Assembly (NCBI GenBank): GCA_024207135.1
Contig: CP042428.1
Location: forward strand, 496,001 to 560,000
DNA from: Arthrobacter sp. C2
GTDB lineage: Bacteria; Actinomycetota; Actinomycetes; Actinomycetales; Micrococcaceae
Reading direction: 5' to 3'
Length of the DNA: 64,000 nt
The translations under genes were made by a program, and so were the position numbers. The notes below the pieces were generated by a model. The model ran no database searches. It saw only the letters and a list, made by a program, of their open reading frames with translations, and was not told the origin of the DNA. Shown piece after piece: positions 52,406 through 64,000 of this stretch; position 1 is the first letter of the stretch; every line of letters begins with the position of its first letter.

Positions 52406-54543
52406 AGCAAGATTCTAAGGAATTGCCCGCAGCTTTTCAGGGCCTGGGTTACCACGAGCTGAACGCCATGTTGAACCTGTACGGTTCCGACGGACGCATC
52501 CAGTTCGAGGCAGACCGTGCCGCAGCACGTCAGTACTTCTTGGAGCACGTGAACAACAACACCGTGTTCTTCCATGACCTCGACGAGAAGCTCGAATACC
52601 TGGTCAAGCACGAGTACTACGAGCGCGAGACGCTCGACCAGTACACGATGAACTTCATCCGTGATCTCTACCGCGGTGCCTACGCCAAGAAGTTCCGCTT
52701 CGAGACTTTCCTGGGCGCCTTCAAGTTCTATACGTCGTACACCTTGAAGACCTTTGACGGCAAGCGCTACCTCGAACGCTACGAGGACCGGGTCTGCATG
52801 GTTGCCCTGCACCTGGCCCGTGGCGACGAGAAGGTGGCCATCGCCCTGGTCGACGAGATCATCGAGGGTCGCTTCCAGCCGGCGACCCCGACGTTCCTGA
52901 ACGCCGGCAAGGCCCAGCGCGGCGAGCTCGTTTCCTGCTTCCTGCTTCGCATCGAAGACAACATGGAATCGATCTCCCGTGGCATCAACTCCTCGCTGCA
53001 GCTTTCCAAGCGCGGCGGCGGTGTCGCCCTGTCGCTGACGAACGTCCGCGAACACGGTGCCCCGATCAAGCAGATCGAGAACCAGTCCTCCGGCGTCATC
53101 CCCGTGATGAAGCTTCTCGAAGACAGCTTCTCCTACGCCAACCAGCTTGGCGCACGCCAGGGTGCCGGAGCGGTCTACCTCAATGCCCACCACCCGGACA
53201 TCCTGCGCTTCCTGGACACCAAGCGCGAGAACGCCGATGAGAAGATCCGCATCAAGACCCTTTCCCTGGGCGTCGTGGTTCCGGACATCACCTTCGATTT
53301 GGCCCGCAAGAACGAGGACATGTACCTGTTCTCGCCTTACGACGTCCAGCGGGTCTACGGCGTGCCCTTCAGCGACATCTTCGTCACCGAGAAGTACTAC
53401 GAGATGGTCGACGATGCCCGCATCAAGAAGACCAAGATCAATGCCCGCGAGTTCTTCCAGACCCTGGCAGAGATCCAGTTCGAGTCCGGTTACCCGTACA
53501 TCATGTTCGAGGACACGGTAAACCGCGCCAACCCGATCAAGGGCAAGATCTCGATGAGCAACCTGTGCTCGGAGATCCTGCAGGTTTCGACCGCCTCGGA
53601 GTACAACGAAGACCTGAGCTACGACACCGTTGGCAAGGACATTTCCTGCAACCTCGGGTCGATGAACATCGCCAAGGCGATGGACGGCAAGAACCTCGGT
53701 GCCTCGATCGAAACCGCCATCCGCGCGCTTTCGGCCGTCTCCGACATGTCGTACATCAACTCGGTTCCCTCGATTGCCCAGGGCAACGCCAAGACCCACG
53801 CCATCGGCCTGGGACAGATGAACCTGCACGGCTACCTGGCCCGCGAACGCGTCCACTACGGCTCGGAAGAAGGGTTGGACTTCACCAACATCTACTTCTA
53901 CACCGTGGTGTTCCACGCGCTGCGTGCCTCGAACCTGCTGGCCATCGAGAAGAACGAGGCCTTCGACGGCTTCGCCGACTCGAAGTACGCCACCGGCGAG
54001 TACTTCGACAAGTACACCGAGGCCGAATGGGTTCCGGCCACCGAGCGCGTGCGCGAGCTCTTCGCCGGGATCGACATCCCGACGCAGGACGACTGGCGTG
54101 CGCTGAAGGCCTCCGTCATGGAGCACGGCATCTACAACCAGAACCTGCAGGCCGTTCCGCCGACCGGGTCGATCTCCTACATCAACAACTCGACCTCCTC
54201 GATCCACCCTGTGGCCGCGAAGATCGAGATCCGCAAGGAAGGCAAGATCGGGCGCGTGTACTACCCGGCTCCCTACCTGACCAACGACAACCTGGAATTC
54301 TACCAGGATGCGTACGAAATCGGCTACGAGAAGGTCATCGACACCTACGCCGTTGCCACGCAGCACGTGGACCAGGGCCTGTCCCTGACCCTGTTCTTCA
54401 AGGACACCGCCACGACCCGCGACATCAACAAGGCACAGATCTACGCATGGAAGAAGGGCATCAAGACGCTCTACTACATCCGCCTGCGCCAGATGGCCCT
54501 CGAGGGCACCGAGGTCGAGGGCTGCGTTTCCTGCGCACTCTAA
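52375..54543 (+). CDS. nrdE: Ribonucleoside-diphosphate reductase class Ib, alpha subunit
   Basis: A 722-aa catalytic subunit reducing ribonucleoside diphosphates. The active-site Cys in [22 protein letters not shown] and the C-terminal redox pair in the CVSC tail are all present. The sequence is close to mycobacterial NrdE throughout. Start: TTG 52375 with GGAAG 4-8 bp upstream gives MDTKVAEP, which lines up with VIAEP in mycobacterial NrdE. ATG 52402, overlapping the nrdI stop, is the alternative. It forms the enzyme with NrdF and takes electrons from NrdH. Confidence 0.95.
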   Translation: MDTKVAEPEMKQDSKELPAAFQGLGYHELNAMLNLYGSDGRIQFEADRAAARQYFLEHVNNNTVFFHDLDEKLEYLVKHEYYERETLDQYTMNFIRDLYRGAYAKKFRFETFLGAFKFYTSYTLKTFDGKRYLERYEDRVCMVALHLARGDEKVAIALVDEIIEGRFQPATPTFLNAGKAQRGELVSCFLLRIEDNMESISRGINSSLQLSKRGGGVALSLTNVREHGAPIKQIENQSSGVIPVMKLLEDSFSYANQLGARQGAGAVYLNAHHPDILRFLDTKRENADEKIRIKTLSLGVVVPDITFDLARKNEDMYLFSPYDVQRVYGVPFSDIFVTEKYYEMVDDARIKKTKINAREFFQTLAEIQFESGYPYIMFEDTVNRANPIKGKISMSNLCSEILQVSTASEYNEDLSYDTVGKDISCNLGSMNIAKAMDGKNLGASIETAIRALSAVSDMSYINSVPSIAQGNAKTHAIGLGQMNLHGYLARERVHYGSEEGLDFTNIYFYTVVFHALRASNLLAIEKNEAFDGFADSKYATGEYFDKYTEAEWVPATERVRELFAGIDIPTQDDWRALKASVMEHGIYNQNLQAVPPTGSISYINNSTSSIHPVAAKIEIRKEGKIGRVYYPAPYLTNDNLEFYQDAYEIGYEKVIDTYAVATQHVDQGLSLTLFFKDTATTRDINKAQIYAWKKGIKTLYYIRLRQMALEGTEVEGCVSCAL

Positions 54544-54595
54544 GAGCTGCCGATTCACCCAAGGTGGCCAGGTAGCGATAACCTGACGACCGACT

Positions 54596-54631
54596 GCGTA
54601 CGACGGCGGGTAACCACCCGCCGTCGTACGC
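54596..54631 (+). terminator. 16-bp perfect hairpin between nrdE and nrdF
   Basis: GCGTACGACGGCGGGT and its exact complement (54596-54611 and 54616-54631) enclose a 4-nt AACC loop. No T-run follows, so it may be an actinobacterial-type partial terminator or an RNA processing and stability element. A TAGTAT (about 54655-54660) just downstream could be a separate -10 for nrdF. Confidence 0.65.
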
Positions 54632-54662
54632 GCACCCGCAAAACCCAAAAACTTTAGTATGA

Positions 54663-55655
<993 letters not shown>

Positions 55656-55678
55656 GCCCCACCGCAACCGTTTCGGCC

Positions 55679-55719
55679 CAAGGGCGCCAGCTTCCCGCAA
55701 CGGGAAGCTGGCGCCCTTG
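55679..55719 (+). terminator. Strong terminator after nrdF
   Basis: A 19-bp perfect stem (55679-55697 with 55701-55719) with a CAA loop and TTT shortly after. It ends the nrd operon. Confidence 0.9.
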
Positions 55720-56003
55720 CTTTGTCCCGGCCTTGGTGAGCGGGCACAATCCGGGGCGACGCGGGGATTTGCATTATGAAATCCTGCCGCGCCCGATGAA
55801 GGTGCCGCCGCGGCGTAGTTCGGGAGCAGCGTCGAATAGGCGCAAAGCCACCGGTCGTCCTGTGAATGAAAGTTTCGGTCACCTACTCATCGGCAATGAA
55901 TGACGATCCTCGCCAGCTAGCCCTGCAGGTGCAGTGGGCCAGCCGAAGTAGCTGTTTCGTGAACCTTTTTACACGTCGCGAAGGTACGACTCCTTTGACC
56001 CTC
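55720..56003. other. Gap after the nrd operon
   Basis: No gene, RNA or repeat can be supported in this 284-bp stretch between nrdF and the convergent FNT-family gene. Short open frames lack codon bias. Confidence 0.35.
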
Positions 56004-56837
56004 TCACCGTGCCGCATCCGGATCCTCGGGGGCGTTCTCCCGGCGCTCGAGAATCAGCTCCTTGTTGCGCAGCAATCGCAGCGAGGTGACCAGCAGCAGC
56101 CCGCCAAGAACGTTGAACAGAAGCGTGTAGCCGAACCAGCCCAGCCAATCCAGGTAATTCACTTGGACCCCGGCATGGATAGCGCCGAAAATCAGCAATG
56201 AATCCAGGATGGCATGGAACAACTGCAGCCCGGCAAGCAGGAAACCACAGGCTACGGACACCACCATTTTTGCCAGATCCGAGTCGGTGCCTTGTTGCAT
56301 GCGTGTCATCAGCGTAATGGTGCTGCCGCCCAGCACCGCCAGGCAGACCGACTGCCAGTTGAACCCGGCCTCCACGAAATGCCTGGCGGCGGTTTCCAGT
56401 TCGGGTTTCCATTGCGGGAACGCCTGTACCACGAGCCACATGAAGGCCCAGCCCCCGACGAGGTTCATCAGCAACGTTCCGCCCCACAGCTTGGCGAGCT
56501 GGCTGAGGCTGGCCTCCTTGGCGGCAACCGCGGCGATCGGCACCAGGAAACCCTCGGTGAAAAGCTCGCTCTTGGCAAGAAGCAGGGCAATAAAACCGAT
56601 GCCGAAGGCAAGTCCCGCCAGCAGGTGGTTGTCGGTCTCGTGCAGCACCGCCAGATAGGCCATGACGCCCAGGCCCACTTCCATGCCGCCAAACGCCCCG
56701 GTGACCAACACCGTGGTCCAAGTTCTTGCCAGCCGTTGGGCACCTTCTTCGACAATTCGGTTGAAAGACTCCTCGATTTCTTCTTCAACAGGAGCGTCGT
56801 TGTTGCCGAGTTGTCTCCGTCGCTCGGTTCCGCTCAT
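56004..56837 (-). CDS. Formate/nitrite transporter (FNT) family protein, YfdC-like
   Basis: A 277-aa membrane channel with six helices after a charged N-terminus (EEEIEESFNRIVEEG). AKSELFTEGFLVPI and LGGSTITLMTRMQQGTD are typical of the YfdC branch rather than classical FocA. The transported ion, perhaps formate, nitrite or another small anion, is unknown. The start is ATG 56837. It is monocistronic. Confidence 0.87.
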   Translation of the reverse strand: MSGTERRRQLGNNDAPVEEEIEESFNRIVEEGAQRLARTWTTVLVTGAFGGMEVGLGVMAYLAVLHETDNHLLAGLAFGIGFIALLLAKSELFTEGFLVPIAAVAAKEASLSQLAKLWGGTLLMNLVGGWAFMWLVVQAFPQWKPELETAARHFVEAGFNWQSVCLAVLGGSTITLMTRMQQGTDSDLAKMVVSVACGFLLAGLQLFHAILDSLLIFGAIHAGVQVNYLDWLGWFGYTLLFNVLGGLLLVTSLRLLRNKELILERRENAPEDPDAAR

Positions 56838-57061
56838 CTTGTCCGCCTTCCTGATGGTTCAAGCTATCGAAATTTCTGGAGTCCAGGGGATACCTGCGGG
56901 TGACGGACCCTTTGAGAGGAGCCGCGAAGAGTGATGTAGGCAACTAGCCGGTTTGAGACCACACTAGCGGGTTGGATCGTCTCGCCGGGTGCGATCCGAC
57001 AGGTGATTTCCGTGTAGCCGTGTGCTGCAACAATCTGCATAGACATTGGTGTCCAAGCACC

Positions 57062-57664
57062 TTAGGAAGTCACTGCAATCTTTTTGGCGGGCCGGGCGCG
57101 CACATGCATGCGCTCTCCCTGTGGTCCGAAGAGGCTGAGGAACTCCACCGCGTTGTTGTCCGCTCGTCCAAACCAGTGCGGGGTGCGCGTGTCGAATTCT
57201 GCCGCCTCGCCGGCGGGCAGGATCAAATCGTGCTCTCCCAGCCGCAACCGAAGCTTGCCCCTGAGGACATAGAACCATTCGTAGCCCTCGTGGGTCTGCA
57301 GTTCGGGGTTGGCCATCGGCTTGCCGGCGGGGATCAGGTGCTTGAAGGCCTGCAGTCCGCCTCCCGACCCGCGGCTCAACGGCAGGATGGTCATGCCGTG
57401 GTGGGTGATCGGCTTGATGTGGATGCGCGGATCCCCGGTGGCCGGAGCGCCAACCAGGTCGTCCAGGGGCACTCCGTGCGCGCGCGCCAGTGGAAGAAGC
57501 TGTTCCAGAGTCGGTCGGCGTTGGCCCGATTCCAGCCGCGAGAGTGTGCTCACCGAGATCCCGGTTTCATCCGAAAGTTCCTGCAAGGTGGCCTTGTTGT
57601 TCAGCCGCAAGCTGCGCAGGCGGGAACCAACCTGGGCGAGCGTGCGTTCGACGTCCTGTTCCAT
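57062..57664 (-). CDS. XRE-family regulator with cupin domain
   Basis: A 200-aa protein: helix-turn-helix (about 12-66, with TLQELSDETGISVSTLSRLESG) followed by a cupin (about 105-190, with HEGYEWFYVLRGKLRLRLGEH and PAGEAAEFDTRTPHWF). The cupin is predicted to bind a small ligand or metal. The start is ATG 57664. It is divergent from a thioredoxin-reductase-like gene, and a perfect 7-bp inverted repeat lies immediately upstream of its start. It likely represses or activates both. Confidence 0.93.
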   Translation of the reverse strand: MEQDVERTLAQVGSRLRSLRLNNKATLQELSDETGISVSTLSRLESGQRRPTLEQLLPLARAHGVPLDDLVGAPATGDPRIHIKPITHHGMTILPLSRGSGGGLQAFKHLIPAGKPMANPELQTHEGYEWFYVLRGKLRLRLGEHDLILPAGEAAEFDTRTPHWFGRADNNAVEFLSLFGPQGERMHVRARPAKKIAVTS

Positions 57665-57670
57665 GCCCCC

Positions 57671-57691
57671 ATTTTGCCATACCAGCAAAAT
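57671..57691. promoter_or_regulatory. Perfect inverted repeat, candidate XRE-cupin operator
   Basis: ATTTTGC (57671-57677), 7-nt spacer, GCAAAAT (57685-57691). It lies 6 bp upstream of the regulator ATG and 83 bp from the divergent oxidoreductase start. A further TTTTGCG (57711-57717) could be an extra half-site. Confidence 0.6.
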
Positions 57692-57774
57692 AGGTTGCAC
57701 TTTTGCGGAGGGCGGAGGCATCGTTGAATGTGCACACGGAACCAGCCGTGCGGCAAGGCCAAGGAGTTTGAACC

Positions 57775-58737
57775 ATGGACACGATGCAACCGGAATACGA
57801 CGTCGCAATCATCGGCGGGGGAGCGGCAGGCCTGAGCGCCGCGCAGGCGCTGGGGCGTTCGCGCCGCAAGGTCGTGGTCATCGATGCGGGCGAACCGCGA
57901 AACGCCCCCGCCGAGGGTGTTCACAACTTCCTCACACGCGATGGTGTGCCGCCGCTCGAATTGCTCCGGCTGGGACGAGAGGAACTTGAGCCCTACGGCA
58001 CCGAGTTCCGCAACGGCCGCGCCATGGGTTTCGGGCGCGACGACGCGGGATTCACCATCGCCCTCGACAGTGGGCGGGAAGTTTCGGCAAGGCGATTGAT
58101 ACTGGCCGCCGGGATCAGGGATACGCTGCCCGAGGTCGAGGGCCTTGCCGAGTACTGGGGCAAGAACGCGCTGCACTGCCCGTATTGCCACGGCTGGGAG
58201 GTCAGGGACCGGGACATAGCGGTTCTCGACAGTCCCTTTGCAGTCCACCAGTCCCTGATGTTCAGGCAATTGAGCGATCGGGTCACCTTGTTCACCACAC
58301 CGGACCGTGTTTTTGAGGCGGCGGAGCGGGAACGGCTGGAAGCACGCGGCATCGAAATCGTGCCGCGGGAAATCAACGCGGTGCGCGGCGAGGGCACCCA
58401 CCTGACCCATCTGGTCTTCCGTGACGGAAGCGAGCAGGCGGTCGATGCCCTCGTCATCATGCCCCGTTTCGGGGTTGAGATCCCGGGACTTGCTGCGTTG
58501 GGGCTGCAGGCCACCGTGCACCCATCGGGCATCGGCACCTATGTGGCCACCGACGAACTTGGCAAGACAGCCGTTCCGGGATTGTGGGTGGCGGGGAGCT
58601 TGAGGGAGCCCATGGCCCAAGTGGTCATGGCTGCCGCCGACGGACTGCGTGTGGGAGCCCAGGTCAACGCGGAGCTGATCGAGATGGAGATCGAAGCGGC
58701 CGTAGCGGCTCGACGCGCCGAAGCGGCCACCGTCTAG
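57775..58737 (+). CDS. Thioredoxin-reductase-like NAD(P)/FAD oxidoreductase
   Basis: A 320-aa two-domain flavoprotein. The FAD loop is IIGGGAAGLSAAQ (12-24), and a redox pair Cys135/Cys138 lies in HCPYCHGWE. The position matches the E. coli TrxB active site, though the second nucleotide-binding domain is atypical. It may act on a small disulfide or other thiol rather than thioredoxin. GTTTGAACC precedes ATG 57775, with no strong Shine-Dalgarno. It is divergent from the XRE-cupin regulator, a common arrangement for this family. Confidence 0.88.
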   Translation: MDTMQPEYDVAIIGGGAAGLSAAQALGRSRRKVVVIDAGEPRNAPAEGVHNFLTRDGVPPLELLRLGREELEPYGTEFRNGRAMGFGRDDAGFTIALDSGREVSARRLILAAGIRDTLPEVEGLAEYWGKNALHCPYCHGWEVRDRDIAVLDSPFAVHQSLMFRQLSDRVTLFTTPDRVFEAAERERLEARGIEIVPREINAVRGEGTHLTHLVFRDGSEQAVDALVIMPRFGVEIPGLAALGLQATVHPSGIGTYVATDELGKTAVPGLWVAGSLREPMAQVVMAAADGLRVGAQVNAELIEMEIEAAVAARRAEAATV

Positions 58738-58825
58738 AACAGCGGTGATCCTTGCCGCGGGGCCGGTTCCGCCCGGCCGCCGCGCCTCGGTGGGCCATGG
58801 CAAGAGGGGCGCAGTCCTCGATGGA

Positions 58826-60004
58826 TCAAATGGTGCGGGCCAGGGCCCCCAGCAGGTCCTTTGCCCGGCGGTCCTGATCCTCTGCAAGCATTTCATTGGT
58901 CAAGAACGAGAAGCCGATGTTCTTCCCGGTCCATGCTCCGTGCAACCCGCCTCCGGCCCCGGAATGGCCGAAGGCCGGGGTGACCGGACCGTAGGTCCCC
59001 AAGGGATCGGCCAACTCGTAGCCAAGCCCGAAGCGCAGGGGTCGGTCGTTGACAGCGTCCACGCCCTCGGACCAGGTCGCCGTGGAGGAGTGCAGCCCCT
59101 GGGCGGAAACCAGCGGTGAAAGCGGCGCGGCCAGTTGCGAATAGAGGGATGCCATCGCATCGGCGGTGCCGATGCCGCCGCCGGCTGCCATCTCCGCACG
59201 TCTCATCTCCAGCGAATTGAACGGGTCCCCGTCACCGGTGAGGGAGCCGGCATACATCCGGTCCACGATCTTCCGCCGCTCCGGGTCCTGGAGGAACGTG
59301 GAAATCGCGTAGTCTTTCGAACGAAAAATGGTTGCCAGCCGCTCGTCCAGGAATTCGGGGAGCCCCAGATGCAGGTCCAGGCCGAGGGGTTCGGCGAGCA
59401 GTTCGCGAACGAGCTGCCCCGGGGTCTTTCCCGTGACCCGGAAGAACAGCTCCGCCACCAGGTATCCATAGGTCAGAGCGTGATAGGCGACCTTGGTGCC
59501 CGGTTCCCACAAGGGGGACTGGGCTGCCAAGACCGCGGCCACGGCACGGTTGTCGTAGCGAAGGCGCAGCCCCGGGTCCGGGTCGACGTAGACCAGGCCG
59601 ACGGTGTGGCTGAGAACGTGGGCCACCGTCGCCTCCTGCTTGCCCGCCGCCGCGAATTCAGGCCAGTAGGAGGCCACGGTGGCGTGGGGGTCCAGAAGAT
59701 GGCGGTCGACCAGGATCGCGGCGATGGTGGCCATCAGGCCCTTGGTCCCGGAAAACAAGACAGCCATCGTTGATTCCGTCCACGGGCGCGACACCCCGGT
59801 GCCTGCGGCGGGGGAATCTCCGTCCCTGACGGTGGTGCCTCCGTAGAAGCGGGCCAGAGGCCGTCCTTCGCGGTACACGCACAGTGCCATTCCGCCGTCC
59901 GCGGCCGCCAAGTGCCGTTCGAAGACCCCTGACAGCATCTCGAACCCGGCTTGGGGCAACCCGTCATTGTGGCTGGCAAACGGCTTTTCGCGTGGTGCAT
60001 TCAT
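58826..60004 (-). CDS. Serine hydrolase of the class C beta-lactamase/EstB fold
   Basis: A 392-aa protein with the SxxK catalytic motif Ser85-Gly-Thr-Lys88 and the Tyr motif at Tyr174 (YHALTYGYL). There is no signal peptide, so it is likely cytoplasmic and an esterase or peptidase-like hydrolase rather than a secreted beta-lactamase. It is the last gene of a minus-strand cluster with a peptide importer and starts 8 bp after the importer ATPase stop. It may act on the imported compound. Confidence 0.88.
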   Translation of the reverse strand: MNAPREKPFASHNDGLPQAGFEMLSGVFERHLAAADGGMALCVYREGRPLARFYGGTTVRDGDSPAAGTGVSRPWTESTMAVLFSGTKGLMATIAAILVDRHLLDPHATVASYWPEFAAAGKQEATVAHVLSHTVGLVYVDPDPGLRLRYDNRAVAAVLAAQSPLWEPGTKVAYHALTYGYLVAELFFRVTGKTPGQLVRELLAEPLGLDLHLGLPEFLDERLATIFRSKDYAISTFLQDPERRKIVDRMYAGSLTGDGDPFNSLEMRRAEMAAGGGIGTADAMASLYSQLAAPLSPLVSAQGLHSSTATWSEGVDAVNDRPLRFGLGYELADPLGTYGPVTPAFGHSGAGGGLHGAWTGKNIGFSFLTNEMLAEDQDRRAKDLLGALARTI

Positions 60005-60012
60005 GGTGTTCC

Positions 60013-61749
<1,737 letters not shown>

Positions 61750-61751
61750 GC

Positions 61752-62633
61752 TCAGTTCCCCGCATTCATGTTGGCCGAGGCCCGCGCGAGCGAGTCGGTC
61801 AGGAGGTTGGTTCCCACGGTCAGCACTGCGATGGCCGCAACGGGCAGGAGCACGCCCCAGGGCTGGACGACCAGTGCGATCCGGCTTTCGTTGATCATCA
61901 GTCCCCAGTCCGCGGTGGGCGGTTGCATGCCCAGTCCCAGGAAGGACAGCGCGGCGACAAAGCCGATCGAGTAGGTCATGCGCAACCCGAGTTCGACCAT
62001 CAATGGACCGGTGATGTTGGGCAGGACCTCGGTGAGCAGGATCTTCCACTTCGGCACCGCGTACATTTCACTGGCACGGATGTAGTCCTCGGTGATCACC
62101 GACGCGGTGGCCGAACGGGTGACCCGGGCAATGCGCGGGGCGTGGGTGATCCCGATGACCACCACGAGCACCCAGCCCTGCGGGCCCAGGACGGTGATGG
62201 CCAGCAGTGCGAAGACCAGCTGCGGCAGGGCCAGCAGCACGTCGTTGCCGCGCATGACCAGTGCATCGACCCGGCCGCGGGAATAGGCAGCGGTCATGCC
62301 CACGGCAACCCCGACGACCATGCCCAGCGCGGTGGCGAGCGCCGCATAGACGATCAGTCGCAACCCGCCGTCGAGGAAGCGCGAGAGCACATCCCGGCCC
62401 AGGTTGTCGGTGCCGAACACGCCGGTGTCCGTGAACGGGCGTCCCGTGAACTCGGTGCTGGTGTGCCCGGTCAGCCAGGGCAGCAGCAGCGGGCCGGCCA
62501 GGGCGACCAGCAGCACGGCCAGGGTCAGGACCATGCCGACCTTGGCCTGCCGCTGGCGCATCATTCGCGCCAGGAGCCGCGGCGGGCGGGAGACGGCAAC
62601 GCCCTGTTCAACTGCATCATCGAGGGTGCTCAT
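61752..62633 (-). CDS. ABC transporter permease, DppC type
   Basis: A 293-aa inner-membrane permease with about six helices. The opening FGTDNLGRDVLSRFLDG motif and the coupling loop DYIRASEMYAVPKWKILLTEVLPN identify the peptide/nickel family. ATG 62633 overlaps the end of the DppB-type gene by 4 bp. Confidence 0.93.
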   Translation of the reverse strand: MSTLDDAVEQGVAVSRPPRLLARMMRQRQAKVGMVLTLAVLLVALAGPLLLPWLTGHTSTEFTGRPFTDTGVFGTDNLGRDVLSRFLDGGLRLIVYAALATALGMVVGVAVGMTAAYSRGRVDALVMRGNDVLLALPQLVFALLAITVLGPQGWVLVVVIGITHAPRIARVTRSATASVITEDYIRASEMYAVPKWKILLTEVLPNITGPLMVELGLRMTYSIGFVAALSFLGLGMQPPTADWGLMINESRIALVVQPWGVLLPVAAIAVLTVGTNLLTDSLARASANMNAGN

Positions 62634-63589
62634 GCGGCTTTCTCCGTGCGTAGTTTCGGATTCGTGAAGATTCCCACCAAATCGGCCAGCAGGTTTACCA
62701 CGATGTAGGCCGCGGCGATCAGGATGGACAGCGCCTGCACCACCTGCACGTCGCGGTTGGCGACCGCATCCACCAGGGCCTGGCCGATGCCGGGGTACCT
62801 GAAGAGGAATTCGATCACGACCACGCCGCCGGCCATCCACGCCAGTTGGATCGCGATGACCTGGGCGACCGGGGCCAAGGCGTGCGGCACCGCGTGCCGC
62901 AGGACCACCTGGCGCTCGGGCACCCCCTTGAGGCGTGCCATTTCCACAAACCCGGAATCCAGGACCTCAAGCATGGTGGCACGCATCATCCGGACAATGT
63001 ACGGGGTCACCACCAGGGCAAGGGTGATGGTCGGCAGGACCAGCTGCACCGGGTAGTTCCACACCGCCTCGCCGGGCGGTGCCATGGTCACCGAGGGAAG
63101 GATCTTGAACACGGAGGTCGAGAACAACGCAACCAGTCCGATGCCGATCACGAACTCGGGCAGGGAAGCCAGCACCAGTGAAATGCCGGTGCTGGCGTTG
63201 TCGAAGGCGCGCCCGCGCTTCAGGGCGGAGAAGGTGCCCACGATGATGCCCACCGGAATGGAAATCAGTGCGGCCAGGCCCATCAGCACCAGCGAGGATT
63301 GGATGCGGTCGGCCAGCAGCGCGGTGACCGGGCCGCCGGTGGCCGCCGAATATCCGAGGTTTCCGGTGAACAGGCCGCCAAGCCAGGTGAAGTACCTGAC
63401 GAAGACCGGGTCGTTGAGGTTCATTTGCTCGCGCAGCGCGGCCAGCCGTTCGGGGGTGGCCTGCTGGCCCAGGATGGCCTGGGCGGGGTCGCCGGGCAGC
63501 AGCAGCGTTGCCACAAACACCAGCACTGAAACAATGAAGAGGATGATCAGGCTGACCAGCAGCCGTTTGGCTATCATTCGGGTGATCAC
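62630..63589 (-). CDS. ABC transporter permease, DppB type
   Basis: A 319-aa permease with six helices. The first is MIAKRLLVSLIILFIVSVL-like, then GDPAQAILG, then the coupling loop YIVRMMRATMLEVLDSGF and LKGVPERQVVLRHAVPH. GTG 63589 overlaps the substrate-binding gene stop by 4 bp (GTGA), so translation is coupled. ATG 63607 would add six residues. Confidence 0.92.
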   Translation of the reverse strand: MITRMIAKRLLVSLIILFIVSVLVFVATLLLPGDPAQAILGQQATPERLAALREQMNLNDPVFVRYFTWLGGLFTGNLGYSAATGGPVTALLADRIQSSLVLMGLAALISIPVGIIVGTFSALKRGRAFDNASTGISLVLASLPEFVIGIGLVALFSTSVFKILPSVTMAPPGEAVWNYPVQLVLPTITLALVVTPYIVRMMRATMLEVLDSGFVEMARLKGVPERQVVLRHAVPHALAPVAQVIAIQLAWMAGGVVVIEFLFRYPGIGQALVDAVANRDVQVVQALSILIAAAYIVVNLLADLVGIFTNPKLRTEKAA

Positions 63590-64000
63590 TTGGTAACTCC
63601 GATCCACGCGCGGCGGAACTCGAAGCCGGACAGTGCCAGGCCGGTCTTGTTCGGAATCAACCCCGCCACGTATTTCTGGTAGGCGTCTGCCTGGTTGGGG
63701 TGGCCCCAGATGATGTATCCGCCGCGTTCGTATTCGATCTCCTGTGCCTGGGTGATCAGTGCATTGCGTTTGGTTTCATCGACCTCGGTGGTGGCGGCCT
63801 CGACAAGCTGCAGGAATTCCGGGTCGTCCCAATGCGTTTCGTTGAACGGACTGGCGGGCAGCGAACTGCTGTTGACCTGGGGCAGGAAATTGCGCGTGTA
63901 CCAGAAGTCCTGGGCGAAGGTCCACGAGAGGTAGTCGTCGCCGAAGAAGGTGGTGGTGTCCACCCTGCGGATCTTGACCCGGATCCCTGCCGCCTTGGCT
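63586..64000 (-). CDS. ABC transporter substrate-binding protein, family 5 (N-terminal part beyond window)
   Basis: The C-terminal 137 residues of a peptide-type binding protein. The frame is open to the window end. WDDPEFLQLVEAATTEVDE, AQEIEYERGGYIIWGHP and a closing SGFEFRRAWIGVTK are typical of the SBP_bac_5 C-terminus. The missing part should hold a lipoprotein signal. It heads the importer operon on the minus strand. Confidence 0.9.
   Translation of the reverse strand, partial: AKAAGIRVKIRRVDTTTFFGDDYLSWTFAQDFWYTRNFLPQVNSSSLPASPFNETHWDDPEFLQLVEAATTEVDETKRNALITQAQEIEYERGGYIIWGHPNQADAYQKYVAGLIPNKTGLALSGFEFRRAWIGVTK

Overview
This 64 kb window is high-GC DNA from an actinobacterium, most likely a member of the Micrococcaceae (Arthrobacter, Paeniglutamicibacter or Glutamicibacter type). 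The evidence is the strong G/C third-position bias, a DUF222-HNH nuclease, an ileS gene with an actinobacterial-type T-box leader, class Ib nrdHIEF, the order RNase E-rplU-rpmA-obg-proB-proA-nadD-rsfS, and mycobacterial-like SirA, FprA and NrdE proteins. It is mostly ordinary chromosome. No phage, insertion sequence, CRISPR array or rRNA gene was seen.

Layout. 1-3.8 kb: a GH36 alpha-galactosidase (cut by the window start) divergent from a ROK regulator, then a DUF488 gene. 3.8-16.1 kb: an SDR gene followed by a nearly self-contained assimilatory sulfate-reduction and siroheme block (CbiX-type chelatase, ferredoxin sulfite reductase, CysH, CysD, CysN, an SsuABC-like importer, fused CysG and an FprA-type reductase). 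16.2-18.6 kb: a DUF898 membrane protein and a DUF222-HNH protein. 18.7-24.6 kb: T-box, ileS, folC, a DUF4233 gene and ndk, closed by a strong terminator. 24.7-26.3 kb: a frameshifted lipoprotein gene, then DUF2809 and VKOR genes on the minus strand. 26.9-38.5 kb: rne, rplU, rpmA, obg, proB, proA, a small membrane protein, nadD, an Ala/Pro/Lys-rich tail-anchored protein, rsfS and tRNA-Ala(GGC).

38.9-50.8 kb is an accessory-flavoured stretch: a quinone-oxidoreductase-like MDR, an APC amino-acid permease, a BBE-type flavoprotein, an alpha/beta hydrolase, a SatD-like/HTH regulator with a membrane partner behind palindromic half-sites, a membrane protein, PhnA, a TetR regulator divergent from an FMO-like flavoprotein, and a YggS-pyridoxal kinase pair. 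51.3-55.7 kb holds nrdH-nrdI-nrdE-nrdF with an elaborate upstream region (two DnaA-box-like inverted repeats, an NrdR-like box, a long leader) and a 16-bp perfect hairpin between nrdE and nrdF. 56-58.7 kb: an FNT-family channel, then an XRE-cupin regulator divergent from a thioredoxin-reductase-like flavoprotein over a perfect inverted repeat. 58.8-64 kb: a serine hydrolase with a Dpp/Opp-type peptide importer (substrate-binding gene cut by the window end).

How the genes work together. The sulfur block runs from uptake and APS formation to sulfide, with siroheme made and electrons supplied by neighbouring genes. The ileS and rne blocks are housekeeping. The least described element is the SatD-like/HTH gene at 44.5 kb. 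Its N-terminal half has motifs reminiscent of nucleotide-cyclase-like folds, and it overlaps a membrane-protein gene. The nrd control region is the richest regulatory signal.
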